Below, one piece after another: positions 17,382 through 26,174 of a stretch of DNA of 64,000 nt. Each line of letters begins with the position of its first letter. The first letter of the stretch is position 1. The DNA is from Clostridia bacterium (GTDB lineage: Bacteria; Bacillota; Clostridia; Oscillospirales; CAG-382). The notes beneath the pieces were generated by a model, which was given only the letters and a program-made list of their open reading frames with translations, searched no databases and was not told the origin of the DNA. Location: the NCBI GenBank assembly GCA_017429165.1, contig JAFRPL010000036.1:126474-190473 (forward strand). The letters are read 5' to 3'. The position numbers and the translations under genes were made by a program.

Positions 17382-18974
17382 ATGGGATTCGTTTCGGTTT
17401 GGTTCTTACTGTTCTGCGCCGCGGCGGTGCTGTTGTATTACGTGCTGCCCAAAAAATGGCAATGGCCGCTGCTGCTAATAGCAAGCTGCGCGTTTTACGC
17501 GTCGTATGACCTGCGGTATTTCGGCTTTATAGCCGTAACTACCGTTTCGGTCTATTTCGCCGCCTGCAAAATATCGCAGCTCAGAGCAAAACAGAACGCT
17601 TATTTACAAGAACACCCCGAGCTCGGCAAGGACGAAAAAAAGGCGTATAAAGCAAAGACCAAAAAGAAGACCTGGGCGTGGCTCATATCCTGCCTGCTTC
17701 TTAATTTCGGCATCCTTTTCGCGCTCAAATACATAAATTTCTTCATAGGCAACATAAACGCCATAATAAGCATATTCAGCGAATCAAAGATACCCACGTT
17801 CGATAAACTCCTGCTTCCGCTGGGAATATCGTATTACACGTTCAAGACCGCGGGCTATATCATCGACGTTTATTTCGGCAGATACGAAGCTGAAAAGAAC
17901 GTATTCAAGGTGGCGCTGTTCACTTCGTTTTTCCCGACGCTGCTCAACGGTCCCATTGACAGGTTCCCGCTGACCGCGCCGTCTTTGTTCGGCGAGCATT
18001 CGTGGGACGAAAAACGCGCCCGCTTCGCGCTGCAGCGCATACTTTGGGGCTATTTCAAAAAGGTCGTCATTGCGGACCGGCTCGTCGTGGCTGTGATCAC
18101 TATCGTATCCGATCCCGAAAAGTATCCAGGCGTGATGGTCGCGTTCGGCGCGCTGCTGTACGCCGCCGAACTGTACTGCGATTTCACCGGCGGCATAGAT
18201 ATCACCATAGGAGTTGCGAACCTGTTCGGCGTAGAGGTGAGCGAAAACTTCCTGCGCCCCTTCTTTTCAAAGAACATCGCCGAATACTGGCGCAGATGGC
18301 ATATCACGCTGGGAACGTGGTTCAAGGATTACACTTTCTATCCGCTCTGCACCGCCAAGCCAGTCATGAAACTCACCAAGTTCTTCAAGAACAAATTCGG
18401 CGCCGGCGCTGCTAAAAGAGTGCCGATATACGTAGCTTCCATAGTGCTTTGGTTCGGTACCGGCGCATGGCACGGCGCGAGCTGGAATTTCATACTATGG
18501 GGCATGGGCAACTGCTTCGTCATACTCGTATCGCAGGAACTTACCCCTCTTTATAAACGTTTCCACGCAAAGCATCCGGACATAGATAATAAATGGTATT
18601 ACAAGACTATGTGCATAGTCAGGACCAACGCAATAATGTGCTGCCTGCGTCTGTTCGATTGCTACAAGGACGTTCCCACGACGTTCAAAGCGTTCGGCAG
18701 TATGTTCACAAAGCCGTCGTTCAATATGCTCAACGGCAATACGCTTCTGAATCTGGGGCTTTCGGCGGCGGATTACGCCATAGCGTTTGCGGGGATACTA
18801 CTGATATTCGCCGTGAGCATGATCCAGCGGCGCGGCAGCGTACGCGAAATGATCGACAAAAAGGGTTTCGCTTTCCGGCTCGCTGTTTTTGCGCTGCTGT
18901 TCGCCGTAATAATCGTGTTCGGCGCGTACGGGCTCGGCTACGATTCCAACAGCTTTATATACAGCAAGTTTTAA
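17382..18974 (+). CDS. DltB-like membrane-bound O-acyltransferase (MBOAT)
   Basis: 530 residues with about 11-12 membrane segments. The MBOAT signatures are clear: YTFKTAGYIIDVYFGR, FPTLLNGPIDRF, EYWRRWHITLGTWFKDYTFYPL with the conserved histidine, and GAWHGASWNFILWG with the catalytic histidine. It is thought to move the acyl or aminoacyl group from the carrier protein through the membrane to an external acceptor such as teichoic acid or another glycan. It is longer than typical DltB (about 400) by extra residues in a cytoplasmic Lys-rich loop (75-110). Confidence 0.87.
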   Translation: MGFVSVWFLLFCAAAVLLYYVLPKKWQWPLLLIASCAFYASYDLRYFGFIAVTTVSVYFAACKISQLRAKQNAYLQEHPELGKDEKKAYKAKTKKKTWAWLISCLLLNFGILFALKYINFFIGNINAIISIFSESKIPTFDKLLLPLGISYYTFKTAGYIIDVYFGRYEAEKNVFKVALFTSFFPTLLNGPIDRFPLTAPSLFGEHSWDEKRARFALQRILWGYFKKVVIADRLVVAVITIVSDPEKYPGVMVAFGALLYAAELYCDFTGGIDITIGVANLFGVEVSENFLRPFFSKNIAEYWRRWHITLGTWFKDYTFYPLCTAKPVMKLTKFFKNKFGAGAAKRVPIYVASIVLWFGTGAWHGASWNFILWGMGNCFVILVSQELTPLYKRFHAKHPDIDNKWYYKTMCIVRTNAIMCCLRLFDCYKDVPTTFKAFGSMFTKPSFNMLNGNTLLNLGLSAADYAIAFAGILLIFAVSMIQRRGSVREMIDKKGFAFRLAVFALLFAVIIVFGAYGLGYDSNSFIYSKF

Positions 18975-18989
18975 CGAAAGGTCAAACAG

Positions 18990-20060
18990 ATGAGATCAAA
19001 AGTCATATTGCGCGTACTGATCTGCGTGACAGTTTTCGTGCTCCTGTTTATCTGCCTTCAGCGGCTGCTTATGCCCAAATACACGCGTGAAGCTGAAGAA
19101 GGCCGGCTCACCGCCGAGTATTACGGCAGCGACAAGAATCACGACGTGCTTTTTATCGGCGACTGCGAGGTTTACGAAAATATCTCGCCCGTCGCGCTCT
19201 GGCGCGAATACGGAATATCCTCGTACGTGCGCGGCAGCCCTCAGCAGCTTATTTGGCATTCGTATTATATGCTCGAAGACGCATTGAGGTACGAAACGCC
19301 TGAGATAGTCGTATTCAACGTACTTTCCATGAAGTACGGCGAACCGCAGAACGAGGCGTACAACCGGCTCGCGCTCGACGGAATGCGCCTTTCTTCCACC
19401 AAAATTAACGCGATCAAAGCTTCGATGAAGAGCGAAGAATCGCTTATGTCGTATATTTTCCCGATCCTGCGCTTCCATTCGCGCTGGAACGAACTCAATT
19501 CCGACGATTTCAAGTATATGTTCTGTTCGCCGCCGCAGCTTTCGGTAGCGGGGTATCTGATGCGCGTCGATTGCCGACCGCTTACGACTGATCCGCCCGT
19601 GGGACATCAGCTTATGGATTATTCCTTCGCCGATATCTGCTGGGAATATCTTGAAAAGATACGCACCCTGTGCGAAGAAAACGGCGCAAAGCTCGTGCTT
19701 ATGAAAGCGCCTACCGTCGCGCCTTACTGGTACGCCGAATGGGACGCGCAGATAATCGAATACGCGCAAAAGCACGGCCTTGCGTATTATAACTTTTTGA
19801 ACAGCGTCGCTGAGATCGGCATCGACTACACCGCCGACACCTACGACGAGGGCCAGCACCTAAACGTATGGGGAGCCGAAAAGCTTTCGAGCTATTTCGG
19901 CAAAGAGCTCGTTTCACTGGGCGCGCCAGACAGAAGGGGAAAGGCCGATTACGAGCAGAGCTGGGCAAAGCTTTGCGAACGGTACGACAGAATAAAACAG
20001 TACCAGACCGACATTCTGGAACAAACCGGTACCATAACGGGATTTCCCGTTCCGGATTGA
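18990..20060 (+). CDS. DltD-position SGNH-like protein with a cysteine at the nucleophile position
   Basis: 356 residues with one N-terminal membrane segment (about 6-26) and an extracytoplasmic SGNH/GDSL-like domain. It occupies the dltD position and should finish transfer of the acyl group outside the membrane. The block I motif reads VLFIGDCEVYENI: the residue after G57-D58 is Cys59, where hydrolases of this fold have the serine nucleophile. The C-terminal D-x-x-H block is present (YDEGQHLN). If the fold assignment is right, it is a Ser-to-Cys variant or a thioester-forming transferase. Fifteen bases separate it from the MBOAT gene. Confidence 0.7.
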   Translation: MRSKVILRVLICVTVFVLLFICLQRLLMPKYTREAEEGRLTAEYYGSDKNHDVLFIGDCEVYENISPVALWREYGISSYVRGSPQQLIWHSYYMLEDALRYETPEIVVFNVLSMKYGEPQNEAYNRLALDGMRLSSTKINAIKASMKSEESLMSYIFPILRFHSRWNELNSDDFKYMFCSPPQLSVAGYLMRVDCRPLTTDPPVGHQLMDYSFADICWEYLEKIRTLCEENGAKLVLMKAPTVAPYWYAEWDAQIIEYAQKHGLAYYNFLNSVAEIGIDYTADTYDEGQHLNVWGAEKLSSYFGKELVSLGAPDRRGKADYEQSWAKLCERYDRIKQYQTDILEQTGTITGFPVPD

Positions 20061-20079
20061 TATATAAAGGGGGATTTTT

Positions 20080-20613
20080 ATGAAAAAAACACTTTTGATC
20101 CTTTTGCTCGCGGCAGCCGTATGCTTGATGGCCGCCTGCAATTCCGGCGAAAATGAAAGCAAGCCGGAGCCTGCTTCGACCGAGGTATCGGGAAATACCG
20201 CCGAACACACGCCCACGGGTTACCTGTTTGAATCAAACGGCGTCACGTTCGGCGTGGGAAGCGCTTCCGCCGACGTTATCGATAAACTCGGCACCCAAAC
20301 GAGCGATCCCTACACTTCAAACAGCTGCGCGTTCAACGGCAAAGACACGGTTTATTATTTCGGCAGCTTTGAAGTTTCGGCAAACGACGAGACGGGCGAT
20401 TTCGTGATATACAGCATATATCTCAAAGACGATTCCGTTTCGACCAGAGAAGGCGCCTGTATCGGAATGACGCCCGAAGAAGTCAAAGCCGTATACGGCG
20501 AACCTGCGGAAAGCTCAGACGGCGGTTTTTCGTACGTCAAAGAGGGAATGAAACTCAATTTCTTCCTCAAGGACGGCGTCGTTTCCGCTATAAGCTATTA
20601 CGTAAACAATTAA
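20080..20613 (+). CDS. Small lipoprotein with a BamE/SmpA-like repeat
   Basis: 177 residues. A clear lipoprotein signal (MKKTLLILLLAAAVCLMAAC, lipobox cysteine at 20) is followed by a Ser/Glu-rich linker and a domain with two G-x-x-x-x-x-V-x-x-x-x-G-x-P type halves (FGVGSASADVIDKLG and IGMTPEEVKAVYGEPA), as seen in SmpA/BamE-like and related lipoproteins. No enzyme motif is visible. It lies 19 bases after the dltD-like gene and 22 before potD, within the same operon, so an envelope role is likely; the exact function is unknown. Confidence 0.7.
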   Translation: MKKTLLILLLAAAVCLMAACNSGENESKPEPASTEVSGNTAEHTPTGYLFESNGVTFGVGSASADVIDKLGTQTSDPYTSNSCAFNGKDTVYYFGSFEVSANDETGDFVIYSIYLKDDSVSTREGACIGMTPEEVKAVYGEPAESSDGGFSYVKEGMKLNFFLKDGVVSAISYYVNN

Positions 20614-20635
20614 CTTTATTAAAGGAGACTAAAAA

Positions 20636-21907
20636 TTGAAAAGAGTATTTTGCGCCATTTTTGCAGTTATCCTCGTAATATCCGCTTTCGTCCTCGCTTC
20701 GTGCAAATCGCATGAATCATCCGATTTTTCGGTGACCGACGAGACCGCCGCGATCGATTATTCCAAATACGCCGGAATAACCATCAACGTCTATAACTGG
20801 GGCGAATACATTTCCGACGGCACCGAAGATTCGGTCGACGTCAACTATGAATTCACCAAGCTCACCGGCATTAAAGTCAACTACACAAACTTTTCCACCA
20901 ACGAAGATATGTATTCAAAGCTCAAGAGCGGCGCCAGCGCTTACGACGTGATCATCCCTTCGGATTATATGATCCAGCAGCTCATCGATGAAGGGATGAT
21001 TCAGAAGCTCAATTTCGACAATATTCCCAACTACAAGTATATCGAAGACGAATTCAAAGGCCTGTATTTCGACCAGACCAACGAGTATTCCGTCGCTTAT
21101 AACTGCGGCATGGTCGGCATAATCTACAATACCGAACTCGTCGACTACGACCCCGAGACCTGGGACATACTCTGGGACGAAAAACTCAACGATCAGATCC
21201 TTATGATAAACAACCCCCGCGACGCTTTCGGCATAGCGGAATTCAAGCTCGGCTACAGCGTGAACACCACCGATTTCGACGAGCTCACCAAAGCCAAGGA
21301 CGAACTGCTCAAGCAGAAACCGCTCGTCAAAGCATACGTAATGGATGAGATTTACAACAAGATGGAAAGCGGCGCCGCCGCGGTTTCCGCATACTACGCA
21401 GGCGACTATCTAAGCATGTACGAAAATAACGACAAGCTCGCATTCGTGTACCCCAAGGAAGGCACCAACATATTCGTGGACGCCTGCTGCATCCCCACGT
21501 CTGCGGAACACAAAGAAGCGGCCGAACTCTATATCAACTTCCTGTGCGACCCCAACGTGGCGGTCTGCAACGCCGAAAAGATCTGCTACCGCAGTCCTAA
21601 CAAAGCGGTGCTCGAAAACGAAGAATATCAGGAATTTCTCGCCGATCTCCATGACGACGCCATGGATATCCTTTATCCGGATCTTAATGAGCTGTACCCC
21701 GAGAAAGACACCGACGACTTCTATTTTCACCGCCTTCCTTCCGATGCGCTGAGCAAAATGACATCTCTGTGGTCCGAATTGAAGATAACCAGTACCGAAG
21801 ACTCCGATTCCGGCGCTCTCTACTGGATAAGCGGCGCGTTCATAGTCGCGATCATCGCTGTGTTCGTACTGCTCAAAATCAGAAAATCAAAACGTGAACA
21901 TGAATAA
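20636..21907 (+). CDS. potD: Spermidine/putrescine-binding lipoprotein PotD with a C-terminal membrane segment
   Basis: 423 residues. TTG start with GGAGACTAAAAA upstream. Lipoprotein signal (FVLASC) then a periplasmic-binding-protein fold with PotD hallmarks: INVYNWGEYI near residue 50, YDVIIPSDYMI, VAYNCGMVGIIYNT and ISAYYAGDYLSMY-type polyamine-pocket residues. It delivers polyamines to PotABC. Unusually it ends with a hydrophobic segment (YWISGAFIVAIIAVFVLL) and a basic tail, so it could be held by both a lipid and a transmembrane helix. It is separated from potABC by the transglutaminase and dlt-like genes. Confidence 0.88.
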   Translation: MKRVFCAIFAVILVISAFVLASCKSHESSDFSVTDETAAIDYSKYAGITINVYNWGEYISDGTEDSVDVNYEFTKLTGIKVNYTNFSTNEDMYSKLKSGASAYDVIIPSDYMIQQLIDEGMIQKLNFDNIPNYKYIEDEFKGLYFDQTNEYSVAYNCGMVGIIYNTELVDYDPETWDILWDEKLNDQILMINNPRDAFGIAEFKLGYSVNTTDFDELTKAKDELLKQKPLVKAYVMDEIYNKMESGAAAVSAYYAGDYLSMYENNDKLAFVYPKEGTNIFVDACCIPTSAEHKEAAELYINFLCDPNVAVCNAEKICYRSPNKAVLENEEYQEFLADLHDDAMDILYPDLNELYPEKDTDDFYFHRLPSDALSKMTSLWSELKITSTEDSDSGALYWISGAFIVAIIAVFVLLKIRKSKREHE

Positions 21908-24900
21908 AAAATATTATAAGACGTTAGTTTTTACAATAATTATCGCGTTGCTCCTTTCGATATTCGCCGGCTGCTCCAAGGATCCGGCAGACGTTTCTTC
22001 GGGCGACGATGATTCTGCCGCAGATCAAAGCGAAGAATCTTCCGCAGAGGAAGGGAAGATACGCGTTGAGATCGCCGATCAGACCTTTTGGGTGAACGCC
22101 GTAAACGTATCCGACGGAACGGAAGACGAAGCGCTGCTGTACGACAGAGATTACCGCGACGAAAACGGCCCGGTGCTTTACGTTAACGGATCTGCCGCGG
22201 GACGCACGCTCATAAGCGTCAAACTTGCGTTCAAATACGGCTTACCCGATTATTCGGTCATATCGATCGGGGTCAACGCCGACGAAAACACGAAGGTGCC
22301 GATTCCGGTCAACGGTTTCGTGCTTTCGTTAAGCGGTTCAGCCCTGCCCGAAGGTTATAAGCCAAGCAGCGCGTCGTCTGTGACCGTGTCCGGCTGGGAA
22401 TATCCGGAATTCGAGCTGACAGATCTCACTACCGTGATCCCTTCGGCGCGCGTCAATACCAGACGTGTGAATATGACAGATCCGGAAAACGGCGTGTTCG
22501 AAGAAGGGAAGATATACTTCTGCAAAAAAGGTTATACCGTGCCTCAGGATTCCGCGTCCGTGATACTGAACGATCCTTCCGCAGGGTATTATAAGATCGA
22601 TTCCGTAGTCCCGGCGGGTACCGCGGTAGAAGCCGGATATTCGCTCCTGTTCACCGGCGCATACAACGCCGCATACGCAAAAGAATTCTTTGCTTCCGGC
22701 GAGGTCCGCTTCAACGATGAAAAACTGCTGAACGGGATCAGCGATTCGCCGGCGGTCGCTTTCGGCAAAGGCGAATACATCGTCATACCGCGCGGCAACG
22801 TCAACCCCGAATCCGCCGAAAACGGAGTTTATCTCTATGAAATAAGCGGAAATGCCGCTGTGACGAACGCAAAAGGCGATTTTACGAATATCGTCGTGCG
22901 CGGCGGCAAAGTCGCGTACGTATCGAATAAGTCCGAAAACGTCGTTATACCTTCTTCTGACGGATACGTCATTACGTTCGCCGGCGATAGCAAGACGTTT
23001 TGCGAAGGCGTGGGAATGGGCGACAGCGTAAAGGACCTGCTCATTACCGCGCAGGATCTGCCCGCAATGTTCGTACGCGTCAAAAGTCTCGTTTTCGAAA
23101 TCGATTCCGTCAACGTCCGCGTCAACGCTACTCATCCGTGCGTGCTCTATACTCCGGAATACGGCGAAACCACCGGCACGTCCGAGTGCGCCGAGATAGC
23201 GATCGAAGACGGCAGGATCATAGCCGTTACCAAGAACGGCGGTTCAGCCATACCTGAAAACGGCTACGTGCTTTCGGTCAAAAAGGGAAGTCAGAACTAT
23301 GCGAGCGTTGCGAACCGCACGTCGCAAGGCGATCCGGCGCTCGTATCACTCGGAGGCAATATGTATTCATTCACGACCTTCCACTACAACGCTACCAACG
23401 CCACGCGTCAAACCGATTATATCGTCATTTATAACGACAGTTTCGGCAAGTCTACCGCCACCAACGTTTACGGCTACGAATTCGCGGTCGACGCCAACGG
23501 ATGCGTCACCGGCAGTTCCTACGCCGGAAATATGCAGATCCCGCGCGGCGGATTCGTTGTGTCTGCGCACGGCGTTAATATCCAGACACTCGAAAAAGCG
23601 TATTCATACGGCGCCAAAGTCACGCTCGACAAGAGCAGGAACAACGTCACGGTACAGACGACTCCCGAATCGCTGTTTAACGACGCCGAATTCCGTTACA
23701 ACGACCTTAAAACCGGTTACGAAGACGCGATCGAACACCTTTTGTGCATAAATATCTCGTCTATCGGACCCAAAGTAGAACTTATAAAGTCCGTATACGA
23801 CACATATATCGATCATAAGTCAACTGACTCGCCCGAAAAATCGGTCGAAAGATGCAGGACTATAATTTCGATGTGCGAGGATCTTCGCTTTTCGATGTAT
23901 GAATCCGCACCCGTTGAAAACCGCGCGGTGTGGTACCGCTGCAACGAAAAGAACGACGACGAAGTGCGCGCTAGCTGCGAGCTCATGGCGCAAATGGGCA
24001 TAAATGCAGTCTATCTCGAAACCTGGTACAACGGTCAGTTTATTGGTTTTTCCGAAAATCCGCTCATAAGGCACGTCTCGACGCACGGCGATTACGACGT
24101 GCTGGAAGGATATTGCCGCATAGCTCACGAATACGGCATAGAAGTCCATTGCTGGGTCGAGAATTTCTTTATCGGCGGAAGCGGCGTACTTGTTGACGCC
24201 ACAAAAGAATACCATCTGCTCGACAATAAAGGCAAGGATTATCAGACGACCATGTACGGTCCGTTCGTGTTCCTTGACCCGCTGGATCCCCGTTCGCGTG
24301 AAATAGTGCTTGGCATATACCGCGAAATGATAACCAAATACGATATTGACGGGATAAACCTCGATTATATCAGATTCCCGGGGGCAGCCGATGACGGCGG
24401 CGATTTCGGTTACAACGACGATATAATCGAAGCTTTCCGCGCCGAGACCGGCATTCAGACCGATCCGCGCAGACTCGTAAAGAATACTTCCGACTGGATA
24501 AAATGGTGCCGTTTCCGCGAAGGAATTATCAACGACTGGGTCAAAGTCGTGTACGATCTCGTACAAGAGACAAAACCGAACCTTTCGATATCCTGCGCAG
24601 TTGGTTCAAATTATCCCAATACGCGCACCGAGATATGCCAGAACTTTGTCGACTGGGTGGATAAGGGTTTGGTGGATGAAGTGTTTTCCATGAGTTATTT
24701 CAGCAACCTCGAATCGCCCACTAGCGCTATAAAGAATTTCAACAGACACACAAAAGGGAAATGCTTCTACACCATAGGTCTGTCGGCGTTCGAAAGCTCG
24801 CCGGACTATATTCTTGTCGGACAGGTAGATATTGCGGTAAAGAACTGCAACGGTTCTAATCTGTTTTCCTGGGGCAGTCTTATAAAGCACGAAGAGAATT

Positions 24901-25268
24901 ATTTCGACGCGCTCAAAGAAAGCATCTGGTCGCGTCCTGCGGCGAGATGCGATTCGGGAAGCAAAGCCGTTTACGCTTACTGCCAACGGTTCCTTGAAGA
25001 CAGCGAGAATTTCTATAAAGCCTTCAAGCCGGAAGAAACCGCGCTGCTAACCGAACTCGAGGAAAAATGCAAGGTCATAAGCGAAGACGCTTCCGGATTC
25101 GATTTCAAAGCCGCGGACGCCGCTTCACGAGCGGAATATCTGCAGCGCGCTATCGGACAAATGAACGAATTGCTTGAAATCGCGCAGAAGTGCACCGACG
25201 AACAGCTTAATAACAAGCTTGTAAAACAAATACAGTTCATAATAGACTGTTTGGCTGTAACGCGCTGA
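21900..25268 (+). CDS. Large lipoprotein with a family-10-like glycoside hydrolase domain (YngK/DUF187 type)
   Basis: About 1122 residues. The start overlaps the end of potD; the ATG at 21900 is preferred, with an in-frame GTG at 21894. Lipobox SIFAGC near residue 22, then a Ser/Glu-rich linker. Residues about 50-620 are several beta-rich modules, repeatedly ending in a ...IPENGYVLS... or IPRGGFVVS-like strand. The C-terminal catalytic domain (about 660-1010) is a TIM barrel of the GHL10/DUF187 kind: ENRAVWYRCNEK, GINAVYLETW, GIEVHCWVENFF, LDPLDPRSREIVLG, YDIDGINLDYIRFP and DEVFSMSYFS. Members act on peptidoglycan-like or other surface glycans. It is the last gene of the pot-dlt operon. Confidence 0.8.
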   Translation: MNKKYYKTLVFTIIIALLLSIFAGCSKDPADVSSGDDDSAADQSEESSAEEGKIRVEIADQTFWVNAVNVSDGTEDEALLYDRDYRDENGPVLYVNGSAAGRTLISVKLAFKYGLPDYSVISIGVNADENTKVPIPVNGFVLSLSGSALPEGYKPSSASSVTVSGWEYPEFELTDLTTVIPSARVNTRRVNMTDPENGVFEEGKIYFCKKGYTVPQDSASVILNDPSAGYYKIDSVVPAGTAVEAGYSLLFTGAYNAAYAKEFFASGEVRFNDEKLLNGISDSPAVAFGKGEYIVIPRGNVNPESAENGVYLYEISGNAAVTNAKGDFTNIVVRGGKVAYVSNKSENVVIPSSDGYVITFAGDSKTFCEGVGMGDSVKDLLITAQDLPAMFVRVKSLVFEIDSVNVRVNATHPCVLYTPEYGETTGTSECAEIAIEDGRIIAVTKNGGSAIPENGYVLSVKKGSQNYASVANRTSQGDPALVSLGGNMYSFTTFHYNATNATRQTDYIVIYNDSFGKSTATNVYGYEFAVDANGCVTGSSYAGNMQIPRGGFVVSAHGVNIQTLEKAYSYGAKVTLDKSRNNVTVQTTPESLFNDAEFRYNDLKTGYEDAIEHLLCINISSIGPKVELIKSVYDTYIDHKSTDSPEKSVERCRTIISMCEDLRFSMYESAPVENRAVWYRCNEKNDDEVRASCELMAQMGINAVYLETWYNGQFIGFSENPLIRHVSTHGDYDVLEGYCRIAHEYGIEVHCWVENFFIGGSGVLVDATKEYHLLDNKGKDYQTTMYGPFVFLDPLDPRSREIVLGIYREMITKYDIDGINLDYIRFPGAADDGGDFGYNDDIIEAFRAETGIQTDPRRLVKNTSDWIKWCRFREGIINDWVKVVYDLVQETKPNLSISCAVGSNYPNTRTEICQNFVDWVDKGLVDEVFSMSYFSNLESPTSAIKNFNRHTKGKCFYTIGLSAFESSPDYILVGQVDIAVKNCNGSNLFSWGSLIKHEENYFDALKESIWSRPAARCDSGSKAVYAYCQRFLEDSENFYKAFKPEETALLTELEEKCKVISEDASGFDFKAADAASRAEYLQRAIGQMNELLEIAQKCTDEQLNNKLVKQIQFIIDCLAVTR

Positions 25269-25297
25269 TATTGTTTTACTTAGAGACATAAAAACAT

Positions 25298-25330
25298 CCG
25301 GGGCAGGAAATATATCCCGCCCCGGAAAAA
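25298..25330 (+). terminator. Terminator of the pot-dlt operon
   Basis: CCGGGGC (25298-25304) and GCCCCGG (25319-25325) with additional inner pairing, followed by A-rich then T-containing sequence. It lies 30 bases after the hydrolase stop codon and is the first strong stem after the promoter at 11208. Confidence 0.75.
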
Positions 25331-25474
25331 ATTACATATCTAATTATAGAAAATAGAAATTTTCTGCAAATGAGGGTAGTGGAAAACGCGAAAATTCTGC
25401 CAAAAAGCGGTATTTCGGGCTTTTACACCGATCTACGGTATTTCGGACTCATAAAACCGCTGTTCGACGATAAT

Positions 25475-26173
25475 TCAGCAAATCGGCAAAATACCGCCGT
25501 AATCGTACAGATTATTTTTTCCCAGCGAATAAATTTCCACACCGTAGTTTCTGCAAAAACTTTTTATATCCTCGTACTGCGCGTGCTTTCTTACATCGCC
25601 CGTAAAAACCAACAGCGTGCCGGAGATCTTACCTGAACATCCTCCGATGAATCCGCAATCGTAACCGTTGAGTTCTATACGCTCATTCGTGACCGGCAGT
25701 ACGTCTGAACCGTGCATTTTAAGCGCCTTGAATATGCCGGCGTCCGACGTTATAAACGCGTCCGGCGTTACAGCTATCGTCGAGCATTTGGCGTAGCTCT
25801 GCCTGACTTTTATAATGTTTTTACCGCCGAATATCGCCGTATCGGCGCTCACGCCGCAGATAACGTTGTTTCCCGCCACCAGGTTGTTCAGCAGGCAGTC
25901 TTCGGGGTACTTTTCGCCCAGATCTTTATCCAAATGCCTCAATTCCCCAAAATCGAACGTTTGTTCGTTCGACTTTTCAGCGTACCAAACGCCCTCGCAG
26001 GCGTTGCATATAACTATATCCGGGTGAAAACGCAGCTCGCTTTTTATGTTTTTCGCTTGCTGCGGATAGATGCATTCCACGCCAAGCGCATTCAGTTCTT
26101 TTTGCATTCCGCTCGGCATTATCGCCGAAACGAACACTTTTTTTACATTACTTTCGGGCAGATTCGGCAGCAT
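25475..26173 (-). CDS. Unknown conserved clostridial protein, possibly DUF6873/GME-fold
   Basis: 232 residues, soluble, with no signal peptide. It has repeated short G/N/D blocks (ICNACEGVWYAEKS, NNLVAGNNVICGVSADTAIFGG, PDAFITSDAGIFKAL, YDCGFIGGCSGKISG) reminiscent of the guanidino-modifying-enzyme (GME) fold, and I believe it belongs to the DUF6873 group, but this is recall by pattern rather than a search. It begins one base after the radA stop codon on the same strand and is therefore co-transcribed with radA and the CwlD-like amidase. No function can be assigned. Confidence 0.6.
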   Translation of the reverse strand: MLPNLPESNVKKVFVSAIMPSGMQKELNALGVECIYPQQAKNIKSELRFHPDIVICNACEGVWYAEKSNEQTFDFGELRHLDKDLGEKYPEDCLLNNLVAGNNVICGVSADTAIFGGKNIIKVRQSYAKCSTIAVTPDAFITSDAGIFKALKMHGSDVLPVTNERIELNGYDCGFIGGCSGKISGTLLVFTGDVRKHAQYEDIKSFCRNYGVEIYSLGKNNLYDYGGILPIC

Positions 26174-26174
26174 C

